Assembly: GCA_964405465.1 (NCBI GenBank)
Contig: CAYONZ010000004.1
Coordinates: forward strand, 49,645-113,644
Direction of reading: 5' to 3'
Source: CAYONZ01 sp964405465
GTDB lineage: Bacteria > Bdellovibrionota > Bdellovibrionia > Bdellovibrionales > JAMPXM01
Length of the DNA stretch: 64,000 nt
Shown here: piece by piece, positions 44,921 to 53,749 of the stretch
Position numbering within the stretch: the first letter of the stretch is position 1
Layout of the letters: each line of letters starts with the position of its first letter
Notes under the pieces: model-generated
What the model was told of the DNA's origin: nothing
Database searches by the model: none
Seen by the model: the letters and a program-made list of their open reading frames with translations, nothing else
Position numbers and translations under genes: made by a program

Positions 44921-46342
44921 ATGGCAGAGCAAAATGTGGCAGCATCAAAGGTTGTCGTCGCTAAAGTGGGCGAGACAAAAAAAATAAAACGTCTTTTTGG
45001 TACAGATGGCATTCGAGGCACGGCGAATAGTTTTCCGATTACTCCTGATTTAATTTTGAAGGTCGGTCAGGCCATGGGGCACTACTTACGCTCTCAGCCT
45101 TCACGAAACAAAGTACCTAAGGTGGTTATCGGCAAAGACACTCGTCTGTCAGGTTATATGGTTGAACAAGCTTTGACCAGCGGTTTGAATTCGATGGGCG
45201 TTCACGTTCAATTGGTTGGCCCGCTTCCTACTCCTGGCATTGGTTTTTTAACCCGCAATATGCGTGCAGATGCTGGCGTTGTGATTTCAGCTTCGCACAA
45301 CGCGTTTCAAGATAATGGTGTCAAAATATTTGGCCCAGATGGATACAAGATAGCAGATAGTATTGAACGTGAAATCGAACGTTTGGTTTTGGAAAGCGAT
45401 CTCAACTCAGTCTTGGCAAATCCCAATGAAATTGGGCGAAGCAAACGTATCGAAGATGCTGAAGGTCGATACGTGGTTTATGCAAAGAATGCATTTCCAC
45501 TCGAGTACACTCTAGAGGGTTTGCGCATTGTTTTAGATTGTGCCAATGGCGCTGCCTACAAAGTTGCACCTGCTATTTTTGGTGAACTTGGTGCCGAAAT
45601 CATTGTGACTGGAAATCATCCCAACGGCTTTAATATCAATGATAAAGTGGGCGCGCTTTATCCTTCAAAGCTGGCCGAAAGTGTTCAAGAGTACCGTGCG
45701 GATGTGGGGATTAGTCTTGATGGAGACGCGGATCGCGTGGTGATGGTCGATGAAAAGGGTCGCATTGTGAATGGCGATCATGTTCTAGCGATTTGCGGAG
45801 TGGATATGGCTTCGCGAGGTGTGCTGCCTCACAAGACAATTGTGTCCACACAAATGAGTAATTTTGGTTTGGATAAGTTGATGCGTGAATACGGTATCAA
45901 GGTGATTCGGACAGATGTTGGCGATAAGTATGTGGTCGAGGAGATGCGCAAAAATGGCTACATGCTTGGCGGTGAGCAGAGTGGACACATCATATTTCTT
46001 GATCAATGTACAACCGGTGACGGATGTATTGCTGCTCTCAATGTTTTAGCAGTAATGAAGCGGACTCAAAAAACTCTTTCGCAACTTCATGATCAAATGG
46101 ATGATGTCCCTCAAGTGTTGATCAACTCTCGAGTCCGTCGGCGTGAGGAACTCGAAAATATCAAAGGCTACAACGAGCTCATCAAAGACATCACTAAAAA
46201 GCTCAATGGCGAGGGTCGTGTGTTCGTGCGTTTTTCTGGTACCGAACCTGTAGTGCGTGTTCTTGTTGAAGGTCCAGATAAGGGGCAGATCAGCAGATAC
46301 GCTGAAGAGATCGCCAATCTATTGCAAGAAAGCTTGTCCTAA
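44921..46342 (+). CDS. glmM: phosphoglucosamine mutase
   Basis: 473 residues. Interconverts glucosamine-6-phosphate and glucosamine-1-phosphate for UDP-GlcNAc and peptidoglycan. FGTDGIRGTAN opens the family domain after a ~30-residue N-terminal extension. The phosphoserine loop is GVVISASHNAFQDNG, the metal loop is DGDADRVVMVD, and the substrate loop is GEQSGH. The C-terminal phosphate-binding motif is RFSGTEPVVRV. ATG 44921 has GGAG 5 bases upstream, preferred over a TTG 24 bases earlier. CdaA often binds GlmM, consistent with this neighbourhood. Confidence 0.95.
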   Translation: MAEQNVAASKVVVAKVGETKKIKRLFGTDGIRGTANSFPITPDLILKVGQAMGHYLRSQPSRNKVPKVVIGKDTRLSGYMVEQALTSGLNSMGVHVQLVGPLPTPGIGFLTRNMRADAGVVISASHNAFQDNGVKIFGPDGYKIADSIEREIERLVLESDLNSVLANPNEIGRSKRIEDAEGRYVVYAKNAFPLEYTLEGLRIVLDCANGAAYKVAPAIFGELGAEIIVTGNHPNGFNINDKVGALYPSKLAESVQEYRADVGISLDGDADRVVMVDEKGRIVNGDHVLAICGVDMASRGVLPHKTIVSTQMSNFGLDKLMREYGIKVIRTDVGDKYVVEEMRKNGYMLGGEQSGHIIFLDQCTTGDGCIAALNVLAVMKRTQKTLSQLHDQMDDVPQVLINSRVRRREELENIKGYNELIKDITKKLNGEGRVFVRFSGTEPVVRVLVEGPDKGQISRYAEEIANLLQESLS

Positions 46343-46344
46343 GA

Positions 46345-48042
46345 ATGCGCCTTTTTACGAGGCAACAGAGCCAAACTCTTGATCTCAAGTCGCAAGAGCT
46401 CGGGCTTTCTGCGGAGATTCTTATGGAGTCTGCTGGAGCTTTGTCGGCACACGAGATTGCGTTGTTTGCCGATGCTAAAAGATTCCAAAGAAACATTGCT
46501 AAAAAAAGACGACCGACCATCGGTGTTTTGGTCGGCCCTGGGCATAATGGGGCCGATGGCCTGGTGGTGGCCAGACATCTTTTGTCTCGGGGCTTTGTTG
46601 TCTGGGTTCTTGCCGTCCAACCTAAAGAAAATCCGTCTCCGCTATGGAGCTTGCAAAAGAATCGATTGCAAAACAGTCGATTGCAAAACAGTCGATTGCA
46701 AAACAGTCGATTGCAAAACAGTCGTTTGCAAAACAGTCGTTTGCAAAACAGTCGTTTGCAAAAGCTTGCCAGTGTTTTTCATGTTTGTTCAAACCTTGAA
46801 GAGTTCGAAAGGAAGAAACAAAACTTTGCTGAGACTTTAAGGTGCAATTCGACTTCTGGAGTGATTTGGGTCGATGCACTCTTTGGCATAGGTTTGAATC
46901 AGGAGTTGTCGGGGCTGTATCGCGAAGCCTGCATTTGGATCAACAAGCAATCCGCGCAGCGGGTGTCGCTGGATACCCCATCTGGTTTGAATGTGGATAC
47001 CGGGGTAGCCCAAGGGGTAACGGTCAAAGCCGATTTGACTTTAACTTTTGGTGGAATCAAACCAGGATTTTTGATTGGCGATGGCCCTAGTGTCGTTGGT
47101 CGTATAAAGTATTTGCCGATCGGTTTTCCTCAAGATTTGCGGCAAAAAACTGCAGGAACACATTTTTTGTTTACACAAAACCAAGCACTGAGTGTTTTGC
47201 CGAAACGCAATTCGCGTTCGCATAAAGCGAAAAATGGGAAGTTGTTGGTTCTTGCGGGTTCGCCATCAATGTGGGGCGCAGGGTTGCTTGCTGCTGAGTC
47301 GGCGTTTCGTGTGGGGGCCGGCTACGTTGTCTGGGGAGCAAAAGAAGAGCCAAGTCTCCATCTCGCGCAACATCCAGAGATCATGAGTTTGGACGTCGCA
47401 AATTTGGAGAAAATTAGTTTTGCAAAATACACCGCAGTTGCCATCGGACCAGGACTGAATGATAGAAAATGGATTGAGCAATTGCTGTTGAGGTTGGCGC
47501 ACGAATCAACCTCGGGCACAGGCGATTTTCGTTTACCAGTGGTGGTTGATGCTGAAGCCCTTCGTGTATTAGCAGAGATGGTCAAAAAAGGATTTGTTTG
47601 TCCCACACAATGGATTCTCACTCCCCATTCGGGAGAGCTTCAGGATCTTGTGGGTGTTGATGCGGCGACCATTGAATCTGATCGGTGTTATTGGGCACAA
47701 GAGGCAGCTCGAAAAACGAAAGCCCAAGTTTTACTGAAAGGCTTTCACTCAATTCTTGCTACCCCTGAGCGTTGCGATATTGTAAATGCTGGAGACTCTG
47801 CACTCAGCAAAGCTGGAACCGGAGATGTGTTGACTGGAGTTATCGCCGGATTTTTGGCTCAACGCTGTGACCCCCGAGAGGCTGCACTTTTAGGAGCCTA
47901 TGTTCATGGTCAGGCTGCACAGAAATGGGTGATGGGCAAAAAAGGCCGACTCACACTAGTGGCTTCGGATCTTTGGCAACAGGTCGTCGAAGTGATTGCG
48001 GAACTCGAAAATTTGCGCCGTTTCCCCAAAAGAACCAGCTAA
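46345..48042 (+). CDS. nnr: bifunctional NAD(P)H-hydrate repair enzyme Nnr
   Basis: 565 residues. The N-terminal epimerase domain (SAEILMESAGALSAHEIAL, VLVGPGHNGADGLVVARHLLSRG) and the C-terminal ADP/ATP-dependent dehydratase domain (LVLAGSPSMWGAGLLAAESAF, VVDAEALRVLAE, NAGDSALSKAGTGDVLTGVIAGFLAQ) together repair damaged NAD(P)H. Normal length is near 500. The surplus includes an LQNSR repeat coded by a 15-bp minisatellite inside the epimerase domain. It starts 2 bases after glmM and is followed by tsaE, the usual order. Confidence 0.94.
   Translation: MRLFTRQQSQTLDLKSQELGLSAEILMESAGALSAHEIALFADAKRFQRNIAKKRRPTIGVLVGPGHNGADGLVVARHLLSRGFVVWVLAVQPKENPSPLWSLQKNRLQNSRLQNSRLQNSRLQNSRLQNSRLQNSRLQKLASVFHVCSNLEEFERKKQNFAETLRCNSTSGVIWVDALFGIGLNQELSGLYREACIWINKQSAQRVSLDTPSGLNVDTGVAQGVTVKADLTLTFGGIKPGFLIGDGPSVVGRIKYLPIGFPQDLRQKTAGTHFLFTQNQALSVLPKRNSRSHKAKNGKLLVLAGSPSMWGAGLLAAESAFRVGAGYVVWGAKEEPSLHLAQHPEIMSLDVANLEKISFAKYTAVAIGPGLNDRKWIEQLLLRLAHESTSGTGDFRLPVVVDAEALRVLAEMVKKGFVCPTQWILTPHSGELQDLVGVDAATIESDRCYWAQEAARKTKAQVLLKGFHSILATPERCDIVNAGDSALSKAGTGDVLTGVIAGFLAQRCDPREAALLGAYVHGQAAQKWVMGKKGRLTLVASDLWQQVVEVIAELENLRRFPKRTS
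46651..46763 (+). repeat. in-frame 15-bp tandem repeat in nnr
   Basis: Six full units of TTGCAAAACAGTCG[A/T] (46666-46755) flanked by a diverged unit on each side. The first three units end in A and the last three in T. The length is a multiple of three, so it codes LQNSR repeats without breaking the frame. The near-identity of units suggests recent slippage expansion. Confidence 0.95.
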
Positions 48043-48087
48043 GTCGAGTTCAGGACTGTTCGGAAAAATACAACGAGAGAATTGAAA

Positions 48088-48564
48088 ATGACCGATAACT
48101 TTGATGACGGAAAAAAAAAATTAAAAGAAACGATTGAACTGTCTTCACTGGCAGATCTCGATCAATTGATTGCAATCGTCACAAGAGAACAAAAAAACCA
48201 AAAACGAAATCGCCTGGTTGTTCTTCTTGAGGGGAAAATGGGAGCTGGAAAAACGACATTCGTTTCTAGGTTGGTTGAGTCTCTCGGCAGCAATGAAGCT
48301 TGTTCACCTAGTTTTGCAATTCATAACCAATACCAAACTCCAAATGGGTTGATCGACCATCTTGATTTGTTCCGAATTCAAGGTGAGGATGAGTTGGAGT
48401 CGACGGGTTTTTGGGATTTGTTTTCGCAAAAAGAGGGATTGATTCTGATTGAGTGGGCTGATCTGCTTGATGTCAAATTGCTGCCTCGAACTTGGCCCAA
48501 GTTGCGCTTCCGTTTTTCCATTGAGGGTGAGCGCCGCTGGGTTGAGTCGCAGTTTCTAGGTTGA
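48088..48564 (+). CDS. tsaE: tRNA t6A biosynthesis ATPase TsaE
   Basis: 158 residues. Part of the TsaBDE machinery that forms threonylcarbamoyl-adenosine at tRNA position 37. Walker A LLEGKMGAGKTTFVSRLVESLG, the switch region SPSFAIHNQY, and HLDLFRI followed by IEWADLL are typical. The ATG at 48088 is preferred to a TTG two codons before because of GAGAGA 7 bases upstream. It ends 16 bases before the second fold-back element. Confidence 0.92.
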   Translation: MTDNFDDGKKKLKETIELSSLADLDQLIAIVTREQKNQKRNRLVVLLEGKMGAGKTTFVSRLVESLGSNEACSPSFAIHNQYQTPNGLIDHLDLFRIQGEDELESTGFWDLFSQKEGLILIEWADLLDVKLLPRTWPKLRFRFSIEGERRWVESQFLG

Positions 48565-48580
48565 TTCAAAACTAATTCTA

Positions 48581-48737
48581 GGGCGTGTCCTCAATTGGTC
48601 GGACGTCGCGAGCGGAAGCAATAGAAATGAGTTGAAGGCACGAGGATGAGAAATAGTGGTGCTATGTCGACGACGAGCAACGCTCAAATCATTTCTATTG
48701 CCTTTGCCTAGTAGTCTAGCCAATTGAGGACACGCCC
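48581..48737. mobile_element. 157-bp fold-back MITE-like element, copy 2
   Basis: Same length and same perfect 18-bp terminal inverted repeats as the copy at 12841, with 5 substitutions in 157 positions, and flanked by TA on both sides. It sits between the convergent tsaE and MshEN/GAF-like genes. The TA plus the following G forms the TAG stop codon of the minus-strand gene exactly at the element edge. Small frames inside the element on the minus strand are shared by both copies but have no start signals. Confidence 0.85.
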
Positions 48738-50530
48738 TAGGCAGAGTGTTTTTGTTTTCGCAAGCGGGAGAATGTGGTGGCCGCACGTGAAGCTGTTTCC
48801 GTCATCAATTCAAGACTGCTTCGATAAGGAATTTCTGAATCCGTAAATGCCAACACCATTCCTGCAATTTGCTTATTGATGATCATTGGGCAAATCGTGA
48901 TGTGTTTAGGAATCTGTCCTTTATTCCAGTTATTAAAAAACTCGCTATTGATTGGATTGGCAACAATATAGCCGTGATAAGGCAACGATGTGTTCACTAC
49001 AATTCTGAAAATACTTGGTGTTTCTAAATTGATATTTTTATTCTTTGCAGATTCGACTGGAGTACAATCTGATGTCCATTTCCAAACACGCAATTGTCCT
49101 TGTTGAAAAACCAAGAACATTGCTTTTTGATAGATCGTCTTCGCTCGATCAAACACCACAAGTGCCACCTCATCATAGGTCGCACAACGATCGAAATCGT
49201 CGGTAATCTGCGCACCAGCAATTGGCGTTGGACGGCGAATGGCTGGCTTGCTGACTTCAGATAGATCGTACTCATTGTTGATAGGTGTCTCTGGTTTATA
49301 TGTTAAACGCTTAGAGATTTCCTCGACACTGACTTGAGGCTCCTGACGGTGAATTTCAACCGCTTCATGCGCCTGGTGACTGATATCTTGTACGTTCGCT
49401 GTCGGTGTGCTTGATGTCGTTTTAAGTCCGCTCATAATGCGTGCTTCAATTTCATCGATATTGGTGAGTCGAGGCATGCGATCTTGCTCAACTTGATTGG
49501 ATGAAATCGGTGGAACCGGTGGCGGAGGCGGAGCCTGTGCGAAAGCCGCAGATTTTGCCGGTGGTGCTGGTTTGGTTACAGCGAGGTCTGGCTTTGAAAA
49601 TTCCATGATTTTCGCTGAAGAATTCGATGATTCTTCTGAGCTTGCATGCGAGTCGAATGAGTTAGCATCGACCGAATGCGATTCAAATGAAAGTCCTTCA
49701 GGAGCATGCTCCATCCCGTTGGCTGCGTGGTGGGATATCTGCTGGGCCAAAAGATCAATGCCTTCTGGCTCTCCCTGAGAAACTGCAGCTGAGATTTCAG
49801 CAAACGGGTCCCCAGACTTGGTTATGTCGTAACCTTTAGACTCAGCTGCAAAGTCTACCAAAATTCCATCTGGAGCGTCGAACGTAGGCGGAGAAATCTC
49901 CTGATATTCTGCTGCAGGTGACTCAAAGACTTCGTCTTGCGGCACAGTTTCGGGAGGTAATGAAAGTGTCTCCTGAGAGGGGGAGGTCGGCACTTCATTC
50001 TTCGTATCCACTTGTGCGGAGTTGGAGTTTCCAGTACGAGACTCTAAGTCACGCATCGGCGAAATGCTGGTGCTGAGCCGTCGATTCTCAATCGCTACGG
50101 TTTTTTCGTTTTCCGGATTGAGTGAAACCCAAAGAAGATCGAGCAGCCGCGCTGACGCCAAAACACATCGGTAGTTGCGTTGAATAGCAAGTTCCGATGG
50201 TGGCTCTAGACATGCAATCAAGAGAACGCCATCCCATTCCGTAATTGGCATAAGCTCAGGACGCCATTTGTAGGTCTCTTGTAGGTCGGTCCACATAGAT
50301 TCATCATAAGGTAAACTAAAAAAGTCTGGAGTCAAAATAGGCATTTGAAAGTGCGTTGTGGCCCACTTGAAATATGCGGTCTCATTTATTTTTCCAGTTG
50401 TGAGACACCAATGCAAAAGACTCTCTCCAGGAGGAAGCTGTTTGCTCCACTTCTGAAGTTCTTGCTGCGAAATATTGAAATGTTGAAGCCATTCGTTTTC
50501 AACTGCCATCGCTTTCTTTTCGGTCTTCAT
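48737..50530 (-). CDS. MshEN/GspE_N-like and GAF-like domain protein
   Basis: 597 residues. The first ~140 resemble the N-terminal domain of type II/IV secretion ATPases (ISQQELQKWSKQLPPGESLLHWCLTTGKINETAYFKW, then GVLLIACLEPPSELAIQRNYRCVLAS). There is no Walker motif. About 250 acidic, Ser/Pro-rich residues follow, including APPPPPVPPISS, and then a GAF-like C-terminal domain (YDEVALVVFDRAKTIYQKAMFLVFQQGQLRVWKW, ITICPMIINKQIAGMVLAFTD). It may sense a nucleotide such as c-di-GMP and bind a pilus or gliding motor, but that is inference. The stop comes from the adjacent element. Confidence 0.72.
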   Translation of the reverse strand: MKTEKKAMAVENEWLQHFNISQQELQKWSKQLPPGESLLHWCLTTGKINETAYFKWATTHFQMPILTPDFFSLPYDESMWTDLQETYKWRPELMPITEWDGVLLIACLEPPSELAIQRNYRCVLASARLLDLLWVSLNPENEKTVAIENRRLSTSISPMRDLESRTGNSNSAQVDTKNEVPTSPSQETLSLPPETVPQDEVFESPAAEYQEISPPTFDAPDGILVDFAAESKGYDITKSGDPFAEISAAVSQGEPEGIDLLAQQISHHAANGMEHAPEGLSFESHSVDANSFDSHASSEESSNSSAKIMEFSKPDLAVTKPAPPAKSAAFAQAPPPPPVPPISSNQVEQDRMPRLTNIDEIEARIMSGLKTTSSTPTANVQDISHQAHEAVEIHRQEPQVSVEEISKRLTYKPETPINNEYDLSEVSKPAIRRPTPIAGAQITDDFDRCATYDEVALVVFDRAKTIYQKAMFLVFQQGQLRVWKWTSDCTPVESAKNKNINLETPSIFRIVVNTSLPYHGYIVANPINSEFFNNWNKGQIPKHITICPMIINKQIAGMVLAFTDSEIPYRSSLELMTETASRAATTFSRLRKQKHSA

Positions 50531-50843
50531 AGGTGTTTTTTTTAGGGAGGTGCAGAAGAATCGGCGTGTTCATGCTTGCAAACTAGACCTTTGTCTCCAG
50601 TGAGTATCTGGTCCTTTTCTGGCCATTCTCAGGGCGACCCGCGTGGAGCTTTTGTTACAATGTCCTCATTTGGAATCAACACTCCCGAAACTGGAGTCAT
50701 TTCTGTCCTGATCGCATTGGTCTCAAAATTGAATGCATTCATATGCTGTTGGCCATGGTCCTAAACAGGAATTCGATTATGACCAAAAAGCTGAACTCGA
50801 GATCTACGGATGGAAAAGGTCGTTCAAATTGAGGCGTTTCAAA
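50531..50843. other. intergenic region, divergent genes
   Basis: About 313 bases between divergent genes. Open frames here have no ribosome site or family resemblance. No strong promoter, repeat or RNA structure was recognised. Confidence 0.35.
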
Positions 50844-51236
50844 ATGTGCAACTCTCGATCCCCACAGAATTCTCAGGATGACCCGGCAACATCTTGGTCT
50901 TGGAGGTTGTGGAGATCACTACTCAATCTTTGTCTGGCGAGCTACTTGATCATTCGTTTTTTAGGATCCCTAAGTGCGACCAATCGAAATGCTCCAAAAG
51001 AAATTAGGTATCAAGACGATTCACCTCCTGAATCATATCGCGAACACCCTCGCGAACCCTATCAGCGAAAAGATGAAAAATTTTTAAAACCACCGGTATT
51101 TCCGCCCTCGGACCCGCCGAGCACTATGCCATTAAAACCCCCATCTTCGACCCCAGATTCCCATCCCAACCGGAAATCAGAGCTAGCTCAAGCTGAAATG
51201 AGCCAAAGAGTATCGATCGAGAGTGAAATCCGGTGA
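50844..51236 (+). CDS. small one-helix membrane protein with Pro-rich tail
   Basis: 130 residues from an ATG at 50844 that follows GAGG by 9 bases; the frame is open further upstream without a better start. A polar N-terminus, one membrane helix (LLNLCLASYLIIRFLGSL) and a highly charged then Pro/Ser-rich tail (FPPSDPPSTMPLKPPSSTPD) are visible. No family recognised. It lies 111 bases before the cysteine desulfurase and may be a real gene or a decayed one. Confidence 0.45.
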   Translation: MCNSRSPQNSQDDPATSWSWRLWRSLLNLCLASYLIIRFLGSLSATNRNAPKEIRYQDDSPPESYREHPREPYQRKDEKFLKPPVFPPSDPPSTMPLKPPSSTPDSHPNRKSELAQAEMSQRVSIESEIR

Positions 51237-51347
51237 ATGTTTTGTAAACGCATGCTCTCGCCGGCAACCAATGCTTGAGCCAGATAAACTGTCTAAATTG
51301 GCTTGCTTCCTTGAGAAAATCGGAGCTTTCGAGTACAATCGCCCACC

Positions 51348-52658
51348 ATGTCAGATAGTCTAAAGCCTTTCGAAATTCTCGATTCAAGTGAGCGGGTGTA
51401 TCTCGATCACAATGCGACCAGTCCGCTTGCTCAGGAGCTAAAGCCGAAGATCATGGATTGGTTGGACGCTTGGGGAAATCCCAGCTCTATTCACCGTGAT
51501 GGAAGGCGACCAAAAACATTGATGCGCGAAGCGCGGGCCAATATTTCAAAGATGATCAATGTCGATCCTCTCGAGTTGATCTTCACCTCGGGCGGTAGTG
51601 AAGCCAACAATCTTGCTCTCAAAGGGCTATTTGAAACTAATCTACTTCGAAAATCAAATCGGCAACGTTATTTGGTTGGCTCGCTTGAGCACCCAAGTTT
51701 GAAGAAAGCAGCAGAAAGTTTGCAGTCAAAAGGCGCAGAGATTCTTTGGATTCCGGTCTTGCGATCAGGAGCTGTCGATCTCGAATCCTATGCGAACATG
51801 TTAAATGATTCGACGGCACTCGTTTCGATGATGCTTGCAAATAACGAGACTGGAAACATTTTTCCCATTGGCAAGATGGCTAAAATGGCTCACGAAGTGG
51901 GCGCGCTTTTTCATACCGATGCCGTTCAGGCATTGGGAAAAATCGAAATTGATCTTCCTCGTCTGCATGTAGATTTGGCGTCATTTGCCGGCCACAAATT
52001 TTATGCGCTGAAGGGCTCGGGATTTTTATTCACTCGAAAGGGTCTCAATCTTGAACCTTTGATCTGCGGAGGTGGACAAGAACGACATCGTCGAGGTGGA
52101 ACCGAAAATGTTCTTGCCATAGCGTCTCTTGGTGAAATGTGTAAACGCAAAGCTGAGGTCTTAGAGCGCGGCCAAAAAATGCAAATGTTGCGAGACCAAC
52201 TTGAGTGTTATTTGAAAAAAACAATTCCAGGGTTGTCGATCACCGGAGCCGAGAGTCCTCGTCTTCCGAGTACCTCAAGCATGTTGATTCCAGGAATTGA
52301 TGGCGAAATTCTATTGATGAATTTAGATATGCGCGGCTATTCGGTGAGTACTGGTGCAGCTTGCAGTTCGGGTAGTCCTGAGCCATCTCCTGTGCTTTTG
52401 GGAATGGGGCTGACTCGGTATGAGGCGCAGAGTTCACTTCGTGTGGGTATTGGATGGAGCACAACAGAAAAGCAACTGGTTCAGTTTGCCCAAACGCTCC
52501 AAGAGGTCGTGAAGCATCTCCGTAAACTAAATCAATATGAGGGTGAGCTTGAAAGTGAAGAGTCTTTGAAGTTTGACTGGAATTGCGCGACCTCCTGTGA
52601 AGAATCGGAGCGGCATGCACGTCAGAGTCTTTCAAGTGGCAGCGAGGAGTTACAATGA
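51348..52658 (+). CDS. cysteine desulfurase (IscS/NifS family)
   Basis: 436 residues. PLP enzyme that supplies sulfane sulfur. VYLDHNATSPL opens the domain; the PLP-lysine is in SFAGHKFYALKG, the cofactor Asp-Gln in HTDAVQALGK, and the catalytic Cys in STGAACSSGSPEPS. The last ~45 residues are a charged extension beyond the usual end (a typical IscS is about 390-405). The stop overlaps the start of mnmA, so its main client is probably MnmA thiouridylation. Confidence 0.92.
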   Translation: MSDSLKPFEILDSSERVYLDHNATSPLAQELKPKIMDWLDAWGNPSSIHRDGRRPKTLMREARANISKMINVDPLELIFTSGGSEANNLALKGLFETNLLRKSNRQRYLVGSLEHPSLKKAAESLQSKGAEILWIPVLRSGAVDLESYANMLNDSTALVSMMLANNETGNIFPIGKMAKMAHEVGALFHTDAVQALGKIEIDLPRLHVDLASFAGHKFYALKGSGFLFTRKGLNLEPLICGGGQERHRRGGTENVLAIASLGEMCKRKAEVLERGQKMQMLRDQLECYLKKTIPGLSITGAESPRLPSTSSMLIPGIDGEILLMNLDMRGYSVSTGAACSSGSPEPSPVLLGMGLTRYEAQSSLRVGIGWSTTEKQLVQFAQTLQEVVKHLRKLNQYEGELESEESLKFDWNCATSCEESERHARQSLSSGSEELQ

Positions 52659-53749
52659 TGAAGTCAAAAAAAAGAGTTTTGGTGGCGATGAGTGGCGGTG
52701 TCGATAGTTCTGCTGCTGCAGCCCTATTGGTTGATCAAGGCTATGATGTCGTGGGTGTAACAATGCAGGTTTGGGATTACACTTCTTGCGATATTCAAGA
52801 GGGCAACGGCACTTGCTGCTCGAGTGTTGATGTGGATGATGCGCGTGCAGTTGCAGATCGCCTAGATATTCCGTTCTATGTGATGAATTGCGAGGCAAAG
52901 TTTCACGCGTCTGTGATTGCTCCGTTTGTTGAGTCCTATATGCAGGGGCAAACTCCTTTGCCTTGTGTGAACTGCAATACCTATCTCAAATTCGACCACT
53001 TGATTCAAAAGATGAAAGAGCTGGATTGCGATTATTTGGCCACAGGTCATTATGCCAGAATTGAAACATCAAAAACCGGGCGTCCAGTGATCGTGAATAG
53101 TACCGACGATTGGAAAGACCAAACCTATTTTCTTTTTACGATTGAGCCAAGCGTGGTTCAGCATCTCCTTTTTCCAGTGGGACATATGAAAAAAGAGGAT
53201 GTCCGCAAGTACTGTGAAGAAAAGGGTTTGAGCAATGCGCGCAAGAAAGATTCAACCGGAATCTGTTTTGTCGGTGACAAAGGCTATTCAAACTTTATTG
53301 AATCACAGGTTTCTGCCGATGTTTTGAAGACCAAAAGAGGCGTGGTACGTCTTCATCCGACGGGTGAGACTTTAGCACATCATGAAGGAATTCATCTTTT
53401 TACCTATGGGCAACGAAAAGGCTTAGGTACTTCCTATCCTGAACCTTTATATGTCATGAAAATCGATGCGAGTGATAACACGGTTTGGGTTTGTGAAGAT
53501 CGATATTTGTTTGATGATAAAATGAAAGTCGTCAGAACCCATTGGCTTGATGACGTAGAGAATGGTGAACGTCTTCGGGTCAAGATTCGCTTTCAACATA
53601 AGGGGGCGTGGGCCAAGGTTGTCAAAGATGAGACAAAGCACGAGGCATTTATTGAATTTGAAGAACCAGTTCGAGCGATCACGCCAGGGCAGGCCGCGGT
53701 GATGTATCGTGGAGAGCAACTTGTGGGTGGAGGCTGGATCGTCACATGA
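52655..53749 (+). CDS. mnmA: tRNA 2-thiouridylase MnmA
   Basis: 364 residues. Thiolates U34 of Lys, Glu and Gln tRNAs with sulfur from a desulfurase. PP-loop VLVAMSGGVDSSAAAALLVDQGYDVVGVTMQVWDY; catalytic Cys pair in LPCVNCNTYLKF and TGICFVGDKGYSNF; DYLATGHYARIE and GLGTSYPEPLYV are typical. A second ATG directly follows the first. Coupled to both neighbours by 4-base overlaps. Confidence 0.96.
   Translation: MMKSKKRVLVAMSGGVDSSAAAALLVDQGYDVVGVTMQVWDYTSCDIQEGNGTCCSSVDVDDARAVADRLDIPFYVMNCEAKFHASVIAPFVESYMQGQTPLPCVNCNTYLKFDHLIQKMKELDCDYLATGHYARIETSKTGRPVIVNSTDDWKDQTYFLFTIEPSVVQHLLFPVGHMKKEDVRKYCEEKGLSNARKKDSTGICFVGDKGYSNFIESQVSADVLKTKRGVVRLHPTGETLAHHEGIHLFTYGQRKGLGTSYPEPLYVMKIDASDNTVWVCEDRYLFDDKMKVVRTHWLDDVENGERLRVKIRFQHKGAWAKVVKDETKHEAFIEFEEPVRAITPGQAAVMYRGEQLVGGGWIVT

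Noticed and set aside
46622..46879. Minus-strand frame rich in Asp, Cys, Phe and Ala across the nnr repeat
   Set aside because: The 15-bp repeat has no stop in several frames, so open frames arise automatically.
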